From Ascarosepion bandense (taxonomy: Eukaryota > Mollusca > Cephalopoda > Sepiida > Sepiidae), in the NCBI GenBank assembly GCA_037127315.1, contig JBBBDQ010001122.1, forward strand, positions 4,100,001 through 4,164,000: 64,000 bases of DNA, given 5' to 3'. The notes under the pieces are model-generated. The model worked only from the letters and a program-made list of their open reading frames with translations, was not told where the DNA came from and did not search any database. This document shows positions 31,148-40,989 of the stretch, piece after piece. Both the position numbers and the translations under genes were made by a program. The number at the start of each line of letters is the position of its first letter. Positions within the stretch are counted from its first letter, which is position 1.

Positions 31148-31389
31148 CTGATAGATAGAGGGCGGGACAGACTTTTTCTTAACATAACTACCACCAGGCA
31201 TTATGAATCTTCAAATACATAAGTAAATAAATAAAAATATACATTTACATACTTACGTGGATAAAGATAAAATAAGTGGTAAACGTGGGGAGTGTATTTC
31301 CGCTTAAAATGAGAGATTGAACAAGACTAATAAAGGAGAATTGCATAAATAAATAAATAAGGGAACTGACAGGACAAAGAATATGTTCC
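31143..31389. other. No recognised feature
   Basis: AT-rich stretch, no feature seen. Confidence 0.4.
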
Positions 31390-31571
31390 TCAACAGGATG
31401 TATAAAATCCAAGGATAAAACGAATACATGGTCATCAGCAAACAGAGGAACCCAAGCAGATACAGAAATTTAAATACCTGGGTAGTGTTCTAACAGAAGG
31501 TGCGACACTGAGGTCCGAAGGCGTATTGTTATGGCCAAGGATGCATTCCAGGAAGATTTTGCTGTAAATAC
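31390..31571 (+). pseudogene. L-B LINE fragment, plus orientation
   Basis: DNA such as AATACCTGGGTAGTGTTCTA and ATGGCCAAGGATGCATTCCA corresponds to the L-B blocks coding YLGSVL and MAKDAF, with frameshifts. Ended by the solo LTR. Confidence 0.7.
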
Positions 31572-32145
31572 TGTTAGGGCGCCGCTCCTATTTGACTATA
31601 AATGGACTGTTCCCATTGCTATATATAGCAATGGTGGATTCTCTACAGGAGGGTCGTAGAGAGTCACTAGACTGACGACTCTACAACACTGTCAGCACTC
31701 TGCCCTCGGGTAGAGGGCGCTCTCTGCTTCCGAGCAGAGAGCAATAACCCAGTCGTGGTTCCGCCGAAGGGTAGAACCACGACTGGGGAAAAATAGACAG
31801 ACATTTTTTGGCCCGGCTATATGGCCGGGAATACCCACTATAAAATGACCATGTGTCACATCCAGCCTTGCGTGGGAAGGCTAGTAAATACAGTCGTAGA
31901 GAGTCACTTGAGAGTCTCTAATGAGTTACTGAAGAGTAGTCAGTGAAGAGTTAGTCACACTTCCGGTGGCGTACCGGAAGTAATCACGTATACACACGTC
32001 TTACGACGGATTGGACTCTTGTATCTTTCTATTGTAAATATTACTAATCACTTCTGTACATACTAACCGTCTTTCCGCGGAATACAACTTATATTCTGAT
32101 TCTGTTGTTGAGTTATTCATTTATACTTGGCGACATAACAAATAC
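31567..32145 (+). mobile_element. Solo LTR 1 with 5-bp duplication
   Basis: The LTR spans 31,572-32,140 (569 bp), starts TGTTAGGG and ends ACATAACA, and is flanked by AATAC at 31,567-31,571 and 32,141-32,145. No internal coding region, so it is a solo LTR left by recombination. Internal segments (GGCTATATGG, TGTGTCACAT, GGGAAGGC) are shared with the LTR at 61,776-62,328, making them one family. Orientation is inferred from similarity only. Confidence 0.9.
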
Positions 32146-32217
32146 GCACTGTCATATGTAGATGTTAAAAAAAGACAATGTCCTAAGAGACACAAAGGTC
32201 AGGGGATTGTGGAGAGT

Positions 32218-32359
32218 CATAATCGCCAATGTCTTGGGCACCTCGATGTGGTGTAATGGTTAGCAGGCTTGTCTCGCTAGAACCATTAAAATTGAGCAGT
32301 GAGTTCGATCCTCACTGGGTGTCTCATACTTTGAAAATCACATAATCGCCAATGTCTTG
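32218..32359 (+). mobile_element. Retroposed tRNA-like element with 19-bp duplication
   Basis: The body 32,237-32,340 (104 bp) has a box-A-like GTGGTGTAATGGTTAGCAGG and a box-B-like GAGTTCGATCCTC. It is bounded by exact copies of CATAATCGCCAATGTCTTG at 32,218-32,236 and 32,341-32,359. The length of the duplication points to LINE-mediated retroposition. A relative lies at 15,180-15,290. Confidence 0.85.
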
Positions 32360-32368
32360 AAAAGAGAG

Positions 32369-32470
32369 TGTGCAGATGGGGAAATGGATATCAGCTTGGA
32401 ATAAGAAATCGAAGAGTTGTCTTTGAATTCCAGTCGAGTTCGTTAAACTCTCTTTCGGTATGAATTTATC
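32369..32470 (+). mobile_element. S1 SINE head, diverged fragment
   Basis: Weak S1 match: GGATATCAGCTTGGAATAAG and TTTGAATTCCAGTCGAGTTC align with the head of S1. The remainder of the SINE is absent or unrecognisable. Confidence 0.5.
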
Positions 32471-32879
32471 TCTTATGTTTTAAATTGTATGGCACACACT
32501 AGGTGCGATTAACAAACAATTTTACGGAAGCACATAATTGAATTCAAAACTTAGACGTTCAAATCACCTGTTGTCATCTGGCAAGACATAAAGCCAGAAG
32601 TCCTCTCTCTGAAAGGATTACGGTGAAGACATCAGCAACAGCGTGTTGAATGCGGTCAGTGGCAGAATGCAAAAACATAGATGTTTGGAAATAAACTGCA
32701 ATGGTATTATGCACAAAAATAGTCATATAAATGAACCTTTATACTGGGCAATGGATGAAACGTAATTATAACGAGTTAGATCGAAACTACGGAGTCGGAT
32801 AGAGTCATCTGTAAACATCTATACCGAAGATAGGACGATATACAGGTACAACTTGAACAATATTGACGATTAAAAAATG
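32471..32879. other. No recognised feature
   Basis: No clear feature. Confidence 0.35.
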
Positions 32880-33780
32880 GCAGCTCACATCTCTTGATAT
32901 CCCAAACAACCACTAGTCACGATGAACGAGTGTCTCATCAAGGAGGTACCGTGCCTTGAAAGAATATTGGGCATCAAACCCGATCTCAAGTAGAAATCTT
33001 ACATACGATCTATCGATGAAGATGCAGGTAAAATGATCGGCTCATTGTACCGTGTCAGTAAGTACCTGACTCCCCATGTTATTCTTTGCCTTTACAAGAG
33101 CTAAATCAAGCCGAAAATGGAGTACCATTGCTATATTTTGGAAGAAGCTGGCAGGAACTATCCAGACTTCAATTTTCAGTCTTCAAGTATGTTTCGCGTT
33201 GTTGTAACAAAAAAAAGTAACACCTTGTATCTCTTAAGATACAATCAGTTAGTTAGTAAAGTGCGATACTCGGTACACGATGAAGGACATTTATCGTGTA
33301 AGTGAATGCAACGAATTCAGGCCCAAAATGGAGTACCGTTGCCATATTTGGGAAGGAGCTGACAGGAACTATCCAGACCTCACTTTACAGTCTTCATAGA
33401 ATTAAAAAGCGCCCCAGAGTCCTTGTTGAAGAAGAATTATTTTCCATCCACAACCTCTCACAGACGAGATGTAGCGAGAATCTCATTGCTCTATCGTTAC
33501 TTCCATGACAAGTGCTCAGACGTACTACATTCCTTGAACCCGCCATGCTACTTACCTTATAGCAAACCACCTATATTCCCCCCCACCCATATTCCATCAG
33601 TGAGAAGTAAGTTCTACTCCAACAGCGTCTTCCCGAAAACTACTGTTCTGTAGAGCAGATTCTCAAGAAGATTTTTCCCTAGTCAGTACAATCTTAACCT
33701 ATTCAAGTCTAGGGTTAACGGTTATCTTCCTCTCATATCCATATAAACTACTCCTTAACGTAACCCTCTATCAAAAGTGA
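32880..33780 (+). pseudogene. L-A LINE C-terminus, plus orientation, broken
   Basis: Traces in order: LERILGIKPDLK and GKMIGSLYRVSKYLTP, a KMEYHCYI block, then SHRRDVARISLLYRYFHDKC, and near the end LFKSRVNGYLP. Around 33,185-33,320 an S1-like SINE fragment interrupts it, and about 75 bp of LINE are present on both sides of that fragment (33,113-33,190 and 33,321-33,400). Not translatable as one frame. The 3' end runs into a (GGTT)n array. Confidence 0.8.
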
Positions 33781-33794
33781 CCTCCGGGCTTTGT

Positions 33795-34020
33795 ACAGAT
33801 GATTTGGTTGGTTGGTTGGTTGGTTGGTTGGTTGGTTGGTTCATTAAACCAGTATATCAACCTTCATGAGGTGCATTTAATGCTGAAAATCGTTTTGATT
33901 TGTTTTATTTAGTTTATTTGTTTTATTGTTTTTGTTTGTTTATTTTTTTTTCAAAAAAGTTTTTTTGGTAACGTTTTTCATTCAAAAAAGTTTTGGTGAA
34001 TACTTTTATAGCACTTTGAC
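33795..34020 (+). repeat. (GGTT)n array and T-rich 3' segment
   Basis: (TTGG)n at about 33,805-33,840, then a segment (CATTTAATGCTGAAAATCG, T-rich) resembling 63,640-63,950. It could be the 3' end of a retroelement. Confidence 0.55.
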
Positions 34021-34194
34021 TCCAGTTTGGGGGGGGGGTCAATTATTTGCCCATAGCTGGGACCCTAACAGGTGCTACCACTCTGGGTCAGGCTGGACCT
34101 GGGAACAACAGCAATTAAGAGGTGGTTCCATGCTCCTCACAACTTCCCAATCAGAGGCCTTGCTGCCGGATGCAGTTTACAGTTTGTACAGATG
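34021..34194. other. No recognised feature
   Basis: Contains a G9-10 run and a GC-richer segment; no homology recognised. Confidence 0.35.
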
Positions 34195-34370
34195 AACGTT
34201 CTTTTTCATGTGCCGTGTCTCTTCAGGATGTAGGCAATCCTGAACCTTCACTTGGCTCTATCTCTTGTCGCTCATAAAAAAAATTTCCTCTTTGTAGCTC
34301 TCTCAAACGCTTCTCCGCTCAGGCCTATCAAGTATGCCTCGCGTTGCTGTAACAAAAAAAAGGAACGCCT
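34195..34370 (-). pseudogene. L-B LINE 3' fragment
   Basis: TCTTCAGGATGTAGGC and CTCAGGCCTATCAAGTATG match the L-B 3' region at 7,555-7,685 and 27,795-27,905. Confidence 0.65.
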
Positions 34371-34382
34371 CTTAAGATACAA

Positions 34383-34708
34383 TCAGTCAGTCAGTCAGTC
34401 AGTCAGTCAGTCAGTCAGTTAAGAGCGATACGTGATACACGCTTGGGCGATCGTGTTTCTTTCGACCTATGACCGACTAGACAGAAGATTTTCCCCCAGT
34501 AAGTTACCAAATCTTTCTGCGGTAGACTGGTTGCCAAAGAACCCAGTCTGTCCTGCTATTCAACTCGTAGCTGGATGAAGAATAGATGGATTATACCTTA
34601 CCCAAGGGTATTTATCGCGTAAGTGAATACAACGAATTCATTTCGATTTCGAAATTGGCTCCCCGATTTATCATTCCGAGTCAATAACTACTGATTCACA
34701 ACGCACAT
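34383..34708 (-). mobile_element. S1 SINE with (TCAG)n-expanded end
   Basis: Full-length S1 in reverse. Its distal end carries an expanded run of about eight CAGT units, which appears only once or twice in other copies. Confidence 0.85.
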
Positions 34709-35377
34709 CCCTTATGCGCAACTTAAGCCTCTAAGCTGACACATGTCAACAACACCAAGAAGAAACGTGTGGATACGATGTGGTGTCCCGGTGGATGGCC
34801 TGCTTAGTTATTTATTGTATAACTATATACGTGTAAAATCCGTTTCCACCCAGTCCTAAAAATAAACGTGCACGCTCCTGCATACGCCCTCTAAGATAAA
34901 ATCGGCCGTACAAAAGCTTCTAATTCAAGCAGTATTTCTTCCAGTAAGCAAAGATAAAGCCAAAGCAAGATTAAGAAAGACGATTATCTAAATTTATATT
35001 ATGTTCGCCTATCGGCTTTTCAGGACACACACTAGCACATGGCAAGGGTCTGCCAACAAATGACTAATTTCTGTCAAGTAGTTGCTGAGGAAATACATTA
35101 AGGTGTGCCCCTAAGTCAGATCCAATCTTAAGACACTTATGTTATCAGTGTCTCGCTTTCTCTTTGTATATCTATACAGTAGCAGGCAAAAGTATGGGAA
35201 GGATAGAATTGTTATTAGGAAAACAATAATTTTCATTATCACTTTTAGCCTAAAAGTAGAGCTTAATACTTAGGATATACAAAGTCTAGAGAGAAATAAT
35301 GCTCTCTATTATAATAAAGACAGTTGTGTATATATTTGTATATATATTTATATGTACATTTCCCTCCTGTCATGCTC

Positions 35378-35382
<5 letters not shown>
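34709..35382. other. Mostly unassigned
   Basis: A segment at about 35,176-35,200 (CAGTAGCAGGCAAAAGTATG) resembles a Tc1-type terminus, but no partner end was found. No gene seen. Confidence 0.35.
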
Positions 35383-35428
<46 letters not shown>

Positions 35429-35589
35429 ATAGCGATGCAGCATCGGCTTAGTTCATTCTCTTTACTGCCATTTATTATACTTTACTACCTGTTATGAACG
35501 CTCTTGTTGCGTGTTTGCTCTTTAAAAGTGCTGCATTGTTTTTTTTAATTTTATTGCAATAATTATGTCGAGTTGTGAAGAATATATAA

Positions 35590-35642
<53 letters not shown>
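35383..35642. repeat. (GA)n and (TA)n-(GT)n microsatellites
   Basis: GA run at 35,383-35,426 and a TA/GT run at about 35,590-35,642. Confidence 0.9.
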
Positions 35643-35645
<3 letters not shown>

Positions 35646-35724
35646 TCTCTATTAAAATAAAGGCCGTTGTGTATTTATTTGTATATATATATATATATAA
35701 TTGCTCTACTATTGTATTTTAGTA

Positions 35725-35970
35725 CTTTCGTATCGAGCACTTTTTCTTTTGTTTGGTTCCGTTTGGGTTTTTTTTCTTTACTGCGGAATCTTGAATGTCT
35801 TGTTCTTGTTCTTGTTCCGCTGGGTTCTTTTTTTTCTCCCCATTTATCCGACGGCTTAGTACGCCGGATTGTAACGGATTTAGGTTCTGTTTGTTAATGG
35901 TTTTTCGAGAGTTTATATTGGCATAAATTTACGGAGTACATTCTTACAGAGTTTAAGTAGTTATTATTAT

Positions 35971-36021
<51 letters not shown>
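35725..36021 (+). repeat. T-rich dispersed repeat, copy 3, with (TA)n end
   Basis: Most complete copy of the family (see 30,879 and 160). It ends at TAAGTAGTTATTATT followed by a (TA)n run at about 35,972-36,021. Confidence 0.75.
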
Positions 36022-36024
<3 letters not shown>

Positions 36025-36537
36025 CCGAATGAATAAGGAACGAGGAAAAATTTACAAAGTCCAAAACATTAATTTAAAACAGTGCGTATGTATCTCTCCT
36101 GTTCCGCTCGGAGTGGTGGTGGCGGTGTTAAATTATTTTGTTTGATTTTTTTTTATTATGTCTCAATGTAAGATACTCAATAATAGATACCTCAATATAT
36201 ATATATATGCTGCTGTTATTTTAGACGGCATATCTATATAGATATTTTGCCGTATTTTTTAACTGTACGGGCCCACTCATCAATATATAAACTTCTGTGA
36301 CTGCCGTTAGTTAGTCCGTCCATCCGTCCATCAGACCCTCTAAAATACCATACATTGACCAATCGAAACCAAAATTTGGAGAGAAGTACAAACAGGTAAG
36401 GGGATACGAAGTACAGTTGGTTTTACTAGGGTGCGTACCTTAGTACAATATTTTTTTTAGAATAATTGAAAATTTTATTATTTTACATACAAAATACTCC
36501 CACTATTTTAAAACCAATTTAATGTTTACAATAACAA
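36022..36537. other. No recognised feature
   Basis: Includes a short (CCGT/CCAT)n-like run near 36,310. Nothing else assignable. Confidence 0.4.
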
Positions 36538-36846
36538 ATCAGTCAGTAAAGTGCCATACGTGATACACGCTTGGGCGATCATGTCTCGAAAGAGACATGA
36601 CTGACTGGGCGGATGATTATCTCGTAGTAGGTTGCCACTACTTTCTGCGATAGACTGGTTGCCAGCCAAGGCTATAGAACCTAATCTATCCTGTTATTTA
36701 ACTCATAACTGGAGGGAAGAGACGGATTAATACCATTCCCAAGGGTATTTGCGCGTAAGTGTATGCAATGAATTCAACTGGAATTCGAACACGGCTCTCC
36801 GATTTCTTCTTCCGAGACGTTATCCACTGCACCACAACGCACATCA
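36538..36846 (-). mobile_element. S1 tRNA-derived SINE
   Basis: Full length in reverse with all landmarks, including box A as CCACTGCACCACAACGC on the plus strand. Confidence 0.9.
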
Positions 36847-36970
36847 AGTAAAATAACAATACTTATTTAATAAAAGTGCAATATTGCTTTTCGTGTACCT
36901 TTCTTTAAGCTTTATATATAGAAGAATCCAGTTCCTAATGCGCCCTGAGTTTCTGAGAACTATAAACAAA

Positions 36971-37716
36971 CTAGCAGTATAACCCGGCGTTGCTCGGGTG
37001 TAATGAAAGCTTTAAAACTAATCCATAGTCCTGGAGATCAGACTCTTTGGACGTTGGCACGAAAGACTAAAAAGCAATAGTTGTTTACATTTAAAGCGAA
37101 ACCGTAAACTGAAAGAAAAATGAATGGATGTAAGTCAAAATTTTGATTTCTTGCTATCGATATCAAATAAGTTTTTTTCGTCGTAAACTGAATTTTGATG
37201 GCTAAATAAGTCCTCTGAGTAAATGGTATCATGGCTGAGACTAAGAACTACAATTATACCTACTTAGAATCAAACCCGAAGCAAAAACTAAAATAAAAGG
37301 GCTGAAAAAATACAGACATACAGGCAGATAAACAGACACACACACAAACATCTTGCCTTTTATATATATATATATATATATATTATCGATTTTCTTCACT
37401 ATTGTAAGAACTGCTGCAACCTTGAAAATTCTGAATATCGTTTCTTATGTCTTTGTCTATGATTGTATCAAATTTGATTAAAATTGGACCACTCCTTCTA
37501 TAACCCGATTTTTTCGATTATCGATTTTCGATATTTATCCGGGGTACCTCGACACAAAACCTAGCTAAGAACACTCACAGATTCTTATAGTACAACTGTG
37601 TAAATTTTCAAGAAAATCAGTTCGGCCGTTTTGGAGTCTATAGGTAACGGACACACACACACGCACACACACACACACACACACACAGAAACAAAGTTCC
37701 ATTTATAAATAAGTTT
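36971..37716 (-). mobile_element. Non-autonomous Helitron, copy D
   Basis: Same family as copy A. The 3' end CTGCTAG followed by host T is intact; the 5' TCT is lost (reads AAAACTTATTTAT). Contains (TA)n and (CA)n tracts. No coding. Confidence 0.85.
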
Positions 37717-38119
37717 TGTAGTTAAAAAGACCAAGTGATTCAAAAAGTTGAAATTTAGCTTTAGTAATAAATATTTACGCATCGCCAGTTGTGTGCTGCA
37801 TGCTCAAGTCAACAGTAAGAATTTATTTTTCATTGTTAAAAAGAAAACAAAAATGATATTTTCTTTAAAAAATATTATTTACCATAAAATCCTCTAAAAT
37901 TAAAATAAATTAAAGACATCATTAAACCGAAAAGTAGAGTTTTTATCAAAGCATTTTTCAAAACAAATCAAATTAGCTTATTTAAATTTCATTGATTGTT
38001 TTTCGAAATTGGACGAAATGTAAAATTTGTTAATCTCAACTAAAAATGTTAGCGATAACTTTAGTAACAATAAATATTGTAAAGATTTCAACACGTGTCA
38101 GCGTGTTGCAAAAATAATA
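37717..38119. other. No recognised feature
   Basis: Very AT-rich, no feature recognised. Confidence 0.4.
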
Positions 38120-38190
38120 AAGAAAATGTCAATTTTTTTGACAAATACAATAGAATAAGTATATTAAATTTAATGGCAAATTCACTTTTT

Positions 38191-38957
38191 ATATTGTAGC
38201 GGACGAAGCGTCCATTACTAATTTAGATTTACGAGTCGACTCGACGTAACATGGGGTCAAGATTTAAAGCAGGAAATAAGAAAGAACAAAAGGTGAAAGT
38301 AACAAGAAAGACAATATATTAACAAAGATTACATAGGGTTGAGATCATGCATAAGTAAGTAAAATTAAGGAAAGAGAAGTTCTTTTTCTAGCTGAAAGAA
38401 AGGTTTGTACAATCATTAAGATTATCGTCAAGAGTTCAAAGTTCAAATCCTTGATGAAATTATTCAGACAGAAAACAAGGTTCTGTGTCTGTGTATGCGT
38501 TTAGGCAAGAAAGACAGAAGACAAAGTTCTGTGTCTGTGTGTGCGTTGAGTAAAGAGAGAGAGAGACTTACATGCGAATGTAGTAGTCTTAGGCAGTCTG
38601 TGGATTTCTACTGGCGAAGGTTGGAAAAATTGTGAATTTATGTGTAGAAAGTTATTTTATGTAAGGTCCAGTTTGAATGAAAGTTAATGTGCATAGTGTT
38701 AATGTCGGTGAGAAGAAAAATAAAAAAAATTTGCGCCACTAATTGCTACCCGCAATTAGTGCGCGTGTGTTTGTGTGAGTTAGGGAGACATGTCTGCTCT
38801 TGCCCCGGGACGAAATCCTAACTAGCGTACCACGTGATGTTCCCCGCTTTTATTAGCATGCGTTTACGCGGGAAACTAAGTTATCACGTGAACGCTGAAT
38901 CACCATGTATGTGTGTGTGTGCGTGTGTGGGTGTCAATGTATCAAACCCCACAATAT
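38191..38957. mobile_element. Solo LTR 2 (TG...CA, 4-bp duplication)
   Basis: 38,195-38,953 (759 bp) starts TGTAGCGG and ends ACCCCACA, flanked by ATAT on both sides. The neighbouring units read through this site without it (TTTTTATATAA or TTTTTGCATAA before CAGCT), which confirms an insertion. No open frame inside. Confidence 0.8.
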
Positions 38958-39315
38958 AACAGCTCTCAGACATTTGGAATAACTTGAGATAAGATTTTTA
39001 TGGAAATTAAAACCAGTTTTGTTTTTTGTTTTTTTTTGGAGTTTTTTTTTTACACATCGATAAACAGTTTTTCTTTTAAATTTAATGACAAATCCATTTT
39101 TTGCATAACAGCTGCCAGACGTTTGGAATAATTTGAGATAAGATTCTTTGTAGTAATTAAACCCAGTTATTTTGTTTTATTTTTTTATTTTTTTACACAT
39201 CGATAAACACTTTTTTCTTTAATTTAATGACAAATCCATTTTTTATATAAGAGGTGTCAGTCTTTTGGAATAATTTGAGATAAGATTTTTACGGAAATTA
39301 AAACCAGTTTTTTAG

Positions 39316-39730
39316 ACATCTGTTGTGGGGTTCTCCCTTTTCCTAAAGATGGACTCGTGCAGAGTATACTATACTACTGCTATAGAAGAATAGAGGGAAA
39401 ATACCGAGTTTTACAGAGAGTTAACCGGAGAATACGAGAGTCCCGAGAGAAATTATCAGTCAGTACATAGTAGTTCATAGTAGCTCTGTGCTCCACTCAT
39501 CGAGAAGATTATTACGCAGTACCCGTCAGCTTCCGACGCGGACAAACTCAATATACTACGGCTTCACTTCAAGACACTTGTACATATACTTTTTACTACC
39601 CCGCATTCCTGGATTACTAATCTTCATTCAAGTCTGTATCCTTACGTTAATACACTTATTTTCTATCTCAATTACTAATCATGGTTCATTTATTTGTGCG
39701 GACCCCATTTCCGGGATTCACAGCAATATC
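39316..39730. mobile_element. Solo LTR 3 (TG...CA, 5-bp duplication)
   Basis: 39,321-39,725 (405 bp) starts TGTTGTGGGG and ends ATTCACAGCA, flanked by ACATC and ATATC (one mismatch). Sister units read ACATCGATAAAC, giving the empty site. Confidence 0.8.
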
Positions 39731-39779
39731 GATAAACAATTTTTTAAAAAATTTTATGGCAATTTTTTTACCGTATAGT

Positions 39780-40985
39780 TCACCCTGTACAAAGCCCTTG
39801 GGCTACTCAAAGTAGAGGGTTACGATAAGGGGTAGTTTATATGGAAAGGAGAGGGAGATAACAGTTGACTCTAGACTTGAAGAGGTTAAGATTGTAGTGA
39901 TCATGGAAAGATCCTCTTAGGAGTTTGTTTCATAGGACCTTGATTCGTTTGTGTGGAACTTACTTTTTGCCAATGGAATATTGAGAGAGTGTGGATAGTT
40001 TGCTATTATGTAAGTGACCATGGACGTATCTGACTACCGGACACACAGGGTACGGGTCCGGGTCGATCCGTGCAATCATAGTGAAAATCCGGGTAAGAAA
40101 AAATGTCTTCGTCAGAAATCAAACTAAACAATTCACGAAGAAAGAAAGAAAGAAAGAAAGAAAGAACGAAAGAAAGAAAAGAAAAACGAAGAAAACATTC
40201 GAATGAACGCAGTAAAAATCTATTTATTTATTAATTTTGGGAGAAAAGATTGGTTATACTCAGAAAGTCCGAACCCAATTTCCTGCTTTCGTTCACGTTC
40301 TGTGCTTAATTTCCATTGGAATAGCCGAAAAAATCCGCAAAAATCATAGTTTCTGGAAACCGATGACATTAATGACGTCATCACATTGTCAACGAATAAA
40401 TCCGGGGAATTTTTTCTGTGCCCGGTGTTTTTTTTAGCATCAGTTACGGTCCTGTAAGTGACATGCGGGTCTTAGCTGTGAAGGTCATCCCTGGTGGAAC
40501 CTGGTAATGCAGTTCCCCCGAGCACTTACCATGCTAGTATCTATACAGCAGTGAGAAAATCACCCCATCCCGCCAGTTAGGAAGATTTTGGAGTGCGGAA
40601 TATAATTCTTCTCCAACAAGACATCGGAAACGCTTTTACACTCTATCAAGACTGGAAAGTGAAATCTGGAAAAGTCCTACTCAAATATGACAACAGTAGT
40701 TTTATTTTCGGCCTGCTCGGGATCTTATAAAGATAGAGGATAACCTGAGGTTGCTGTTTATTTCTGCGGTAGACAGAATGCCAACCAAGGCTATAGAACC
40801 CAGTCTGGAGTGATACAGGGAGTCGATGAATTTACCTTATCTTTAGCGATGGATCGTATCCAGTAATTCCACTTGAAGTCGAATGTGAGCCTGAAGCCTA
40901 ATATCCACTCGGCTCAGGACCTTCTCGAAGGAACATCCGTTCATCGTGACTGATATTAGTTCGGGGTTTTTGTCGGCGGTGATGG
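39780..40985 (-). pseudogene. L-A LINE C-terminus, split by a TIR element
   Basis: Minus-strand L-A copy. 40,960-40,820 and 40,700-40,500 give traces of the DLKW...GK.GSLYH and SLLYRY.HGKC blocks; 39,900-39,790 is its 3' part, ending in a CCTGTACAAAGCCC sequence shared with the 33.8-kb copy. A 434-bp element (40,019-40,452) and a ~60-bp piece of S1 SINE core (40,754-40,814) interrupt it. Confidence 0.7.
40009..40462. mobile_element. TIR element with 10-bp duplication
   Basis: TGTAAGTGAC occurs at 40,009-40,018 and 40,453-40,462, bracketing 434 bp. The inner ends resemble inverted repeats (GGACGTATCTGA on the left, GGACCGTAACTGA as the complement of the right end). It contains an (AAAG)n run. 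The duplication length would suit a Mutator-like or similar DNA transposon, but no transposase is present. Confidence 0.55.
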
Positions 40986-40989
40986 AATA

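Larger units (their letters stand above)
38120..39778. repeat. ~130-bp repeat array interrupted by two solo LTRs
   Basis: Units with TTTAATGACAAATCCATTTT, TTTGGAATAATTTGAGATAAG-type blocks and ACATCGATAAAC recur about three times (around 38,150-38,194 plus 38,958-39,045; 39,050-39,185; 39,190-39,320 plus 39,731 on). A single dispersed unit lies at 44,640-44,750. Comparing units reveals the empty target sites of both LTRs. Confidence 0.8.

Noticed and set aside
32237..32340. Functional tRNA gene
   Set aside because: Box A and box B are present, but acceptor and anticodon stems do not form a proper cloverleaf, and the body is bounded by a 19-bp target duplication.
35176..35200. Tc1-type terminal repeat
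   Set aside because: Only one weak end was seen, with no partner end and no transposase trace nearby.
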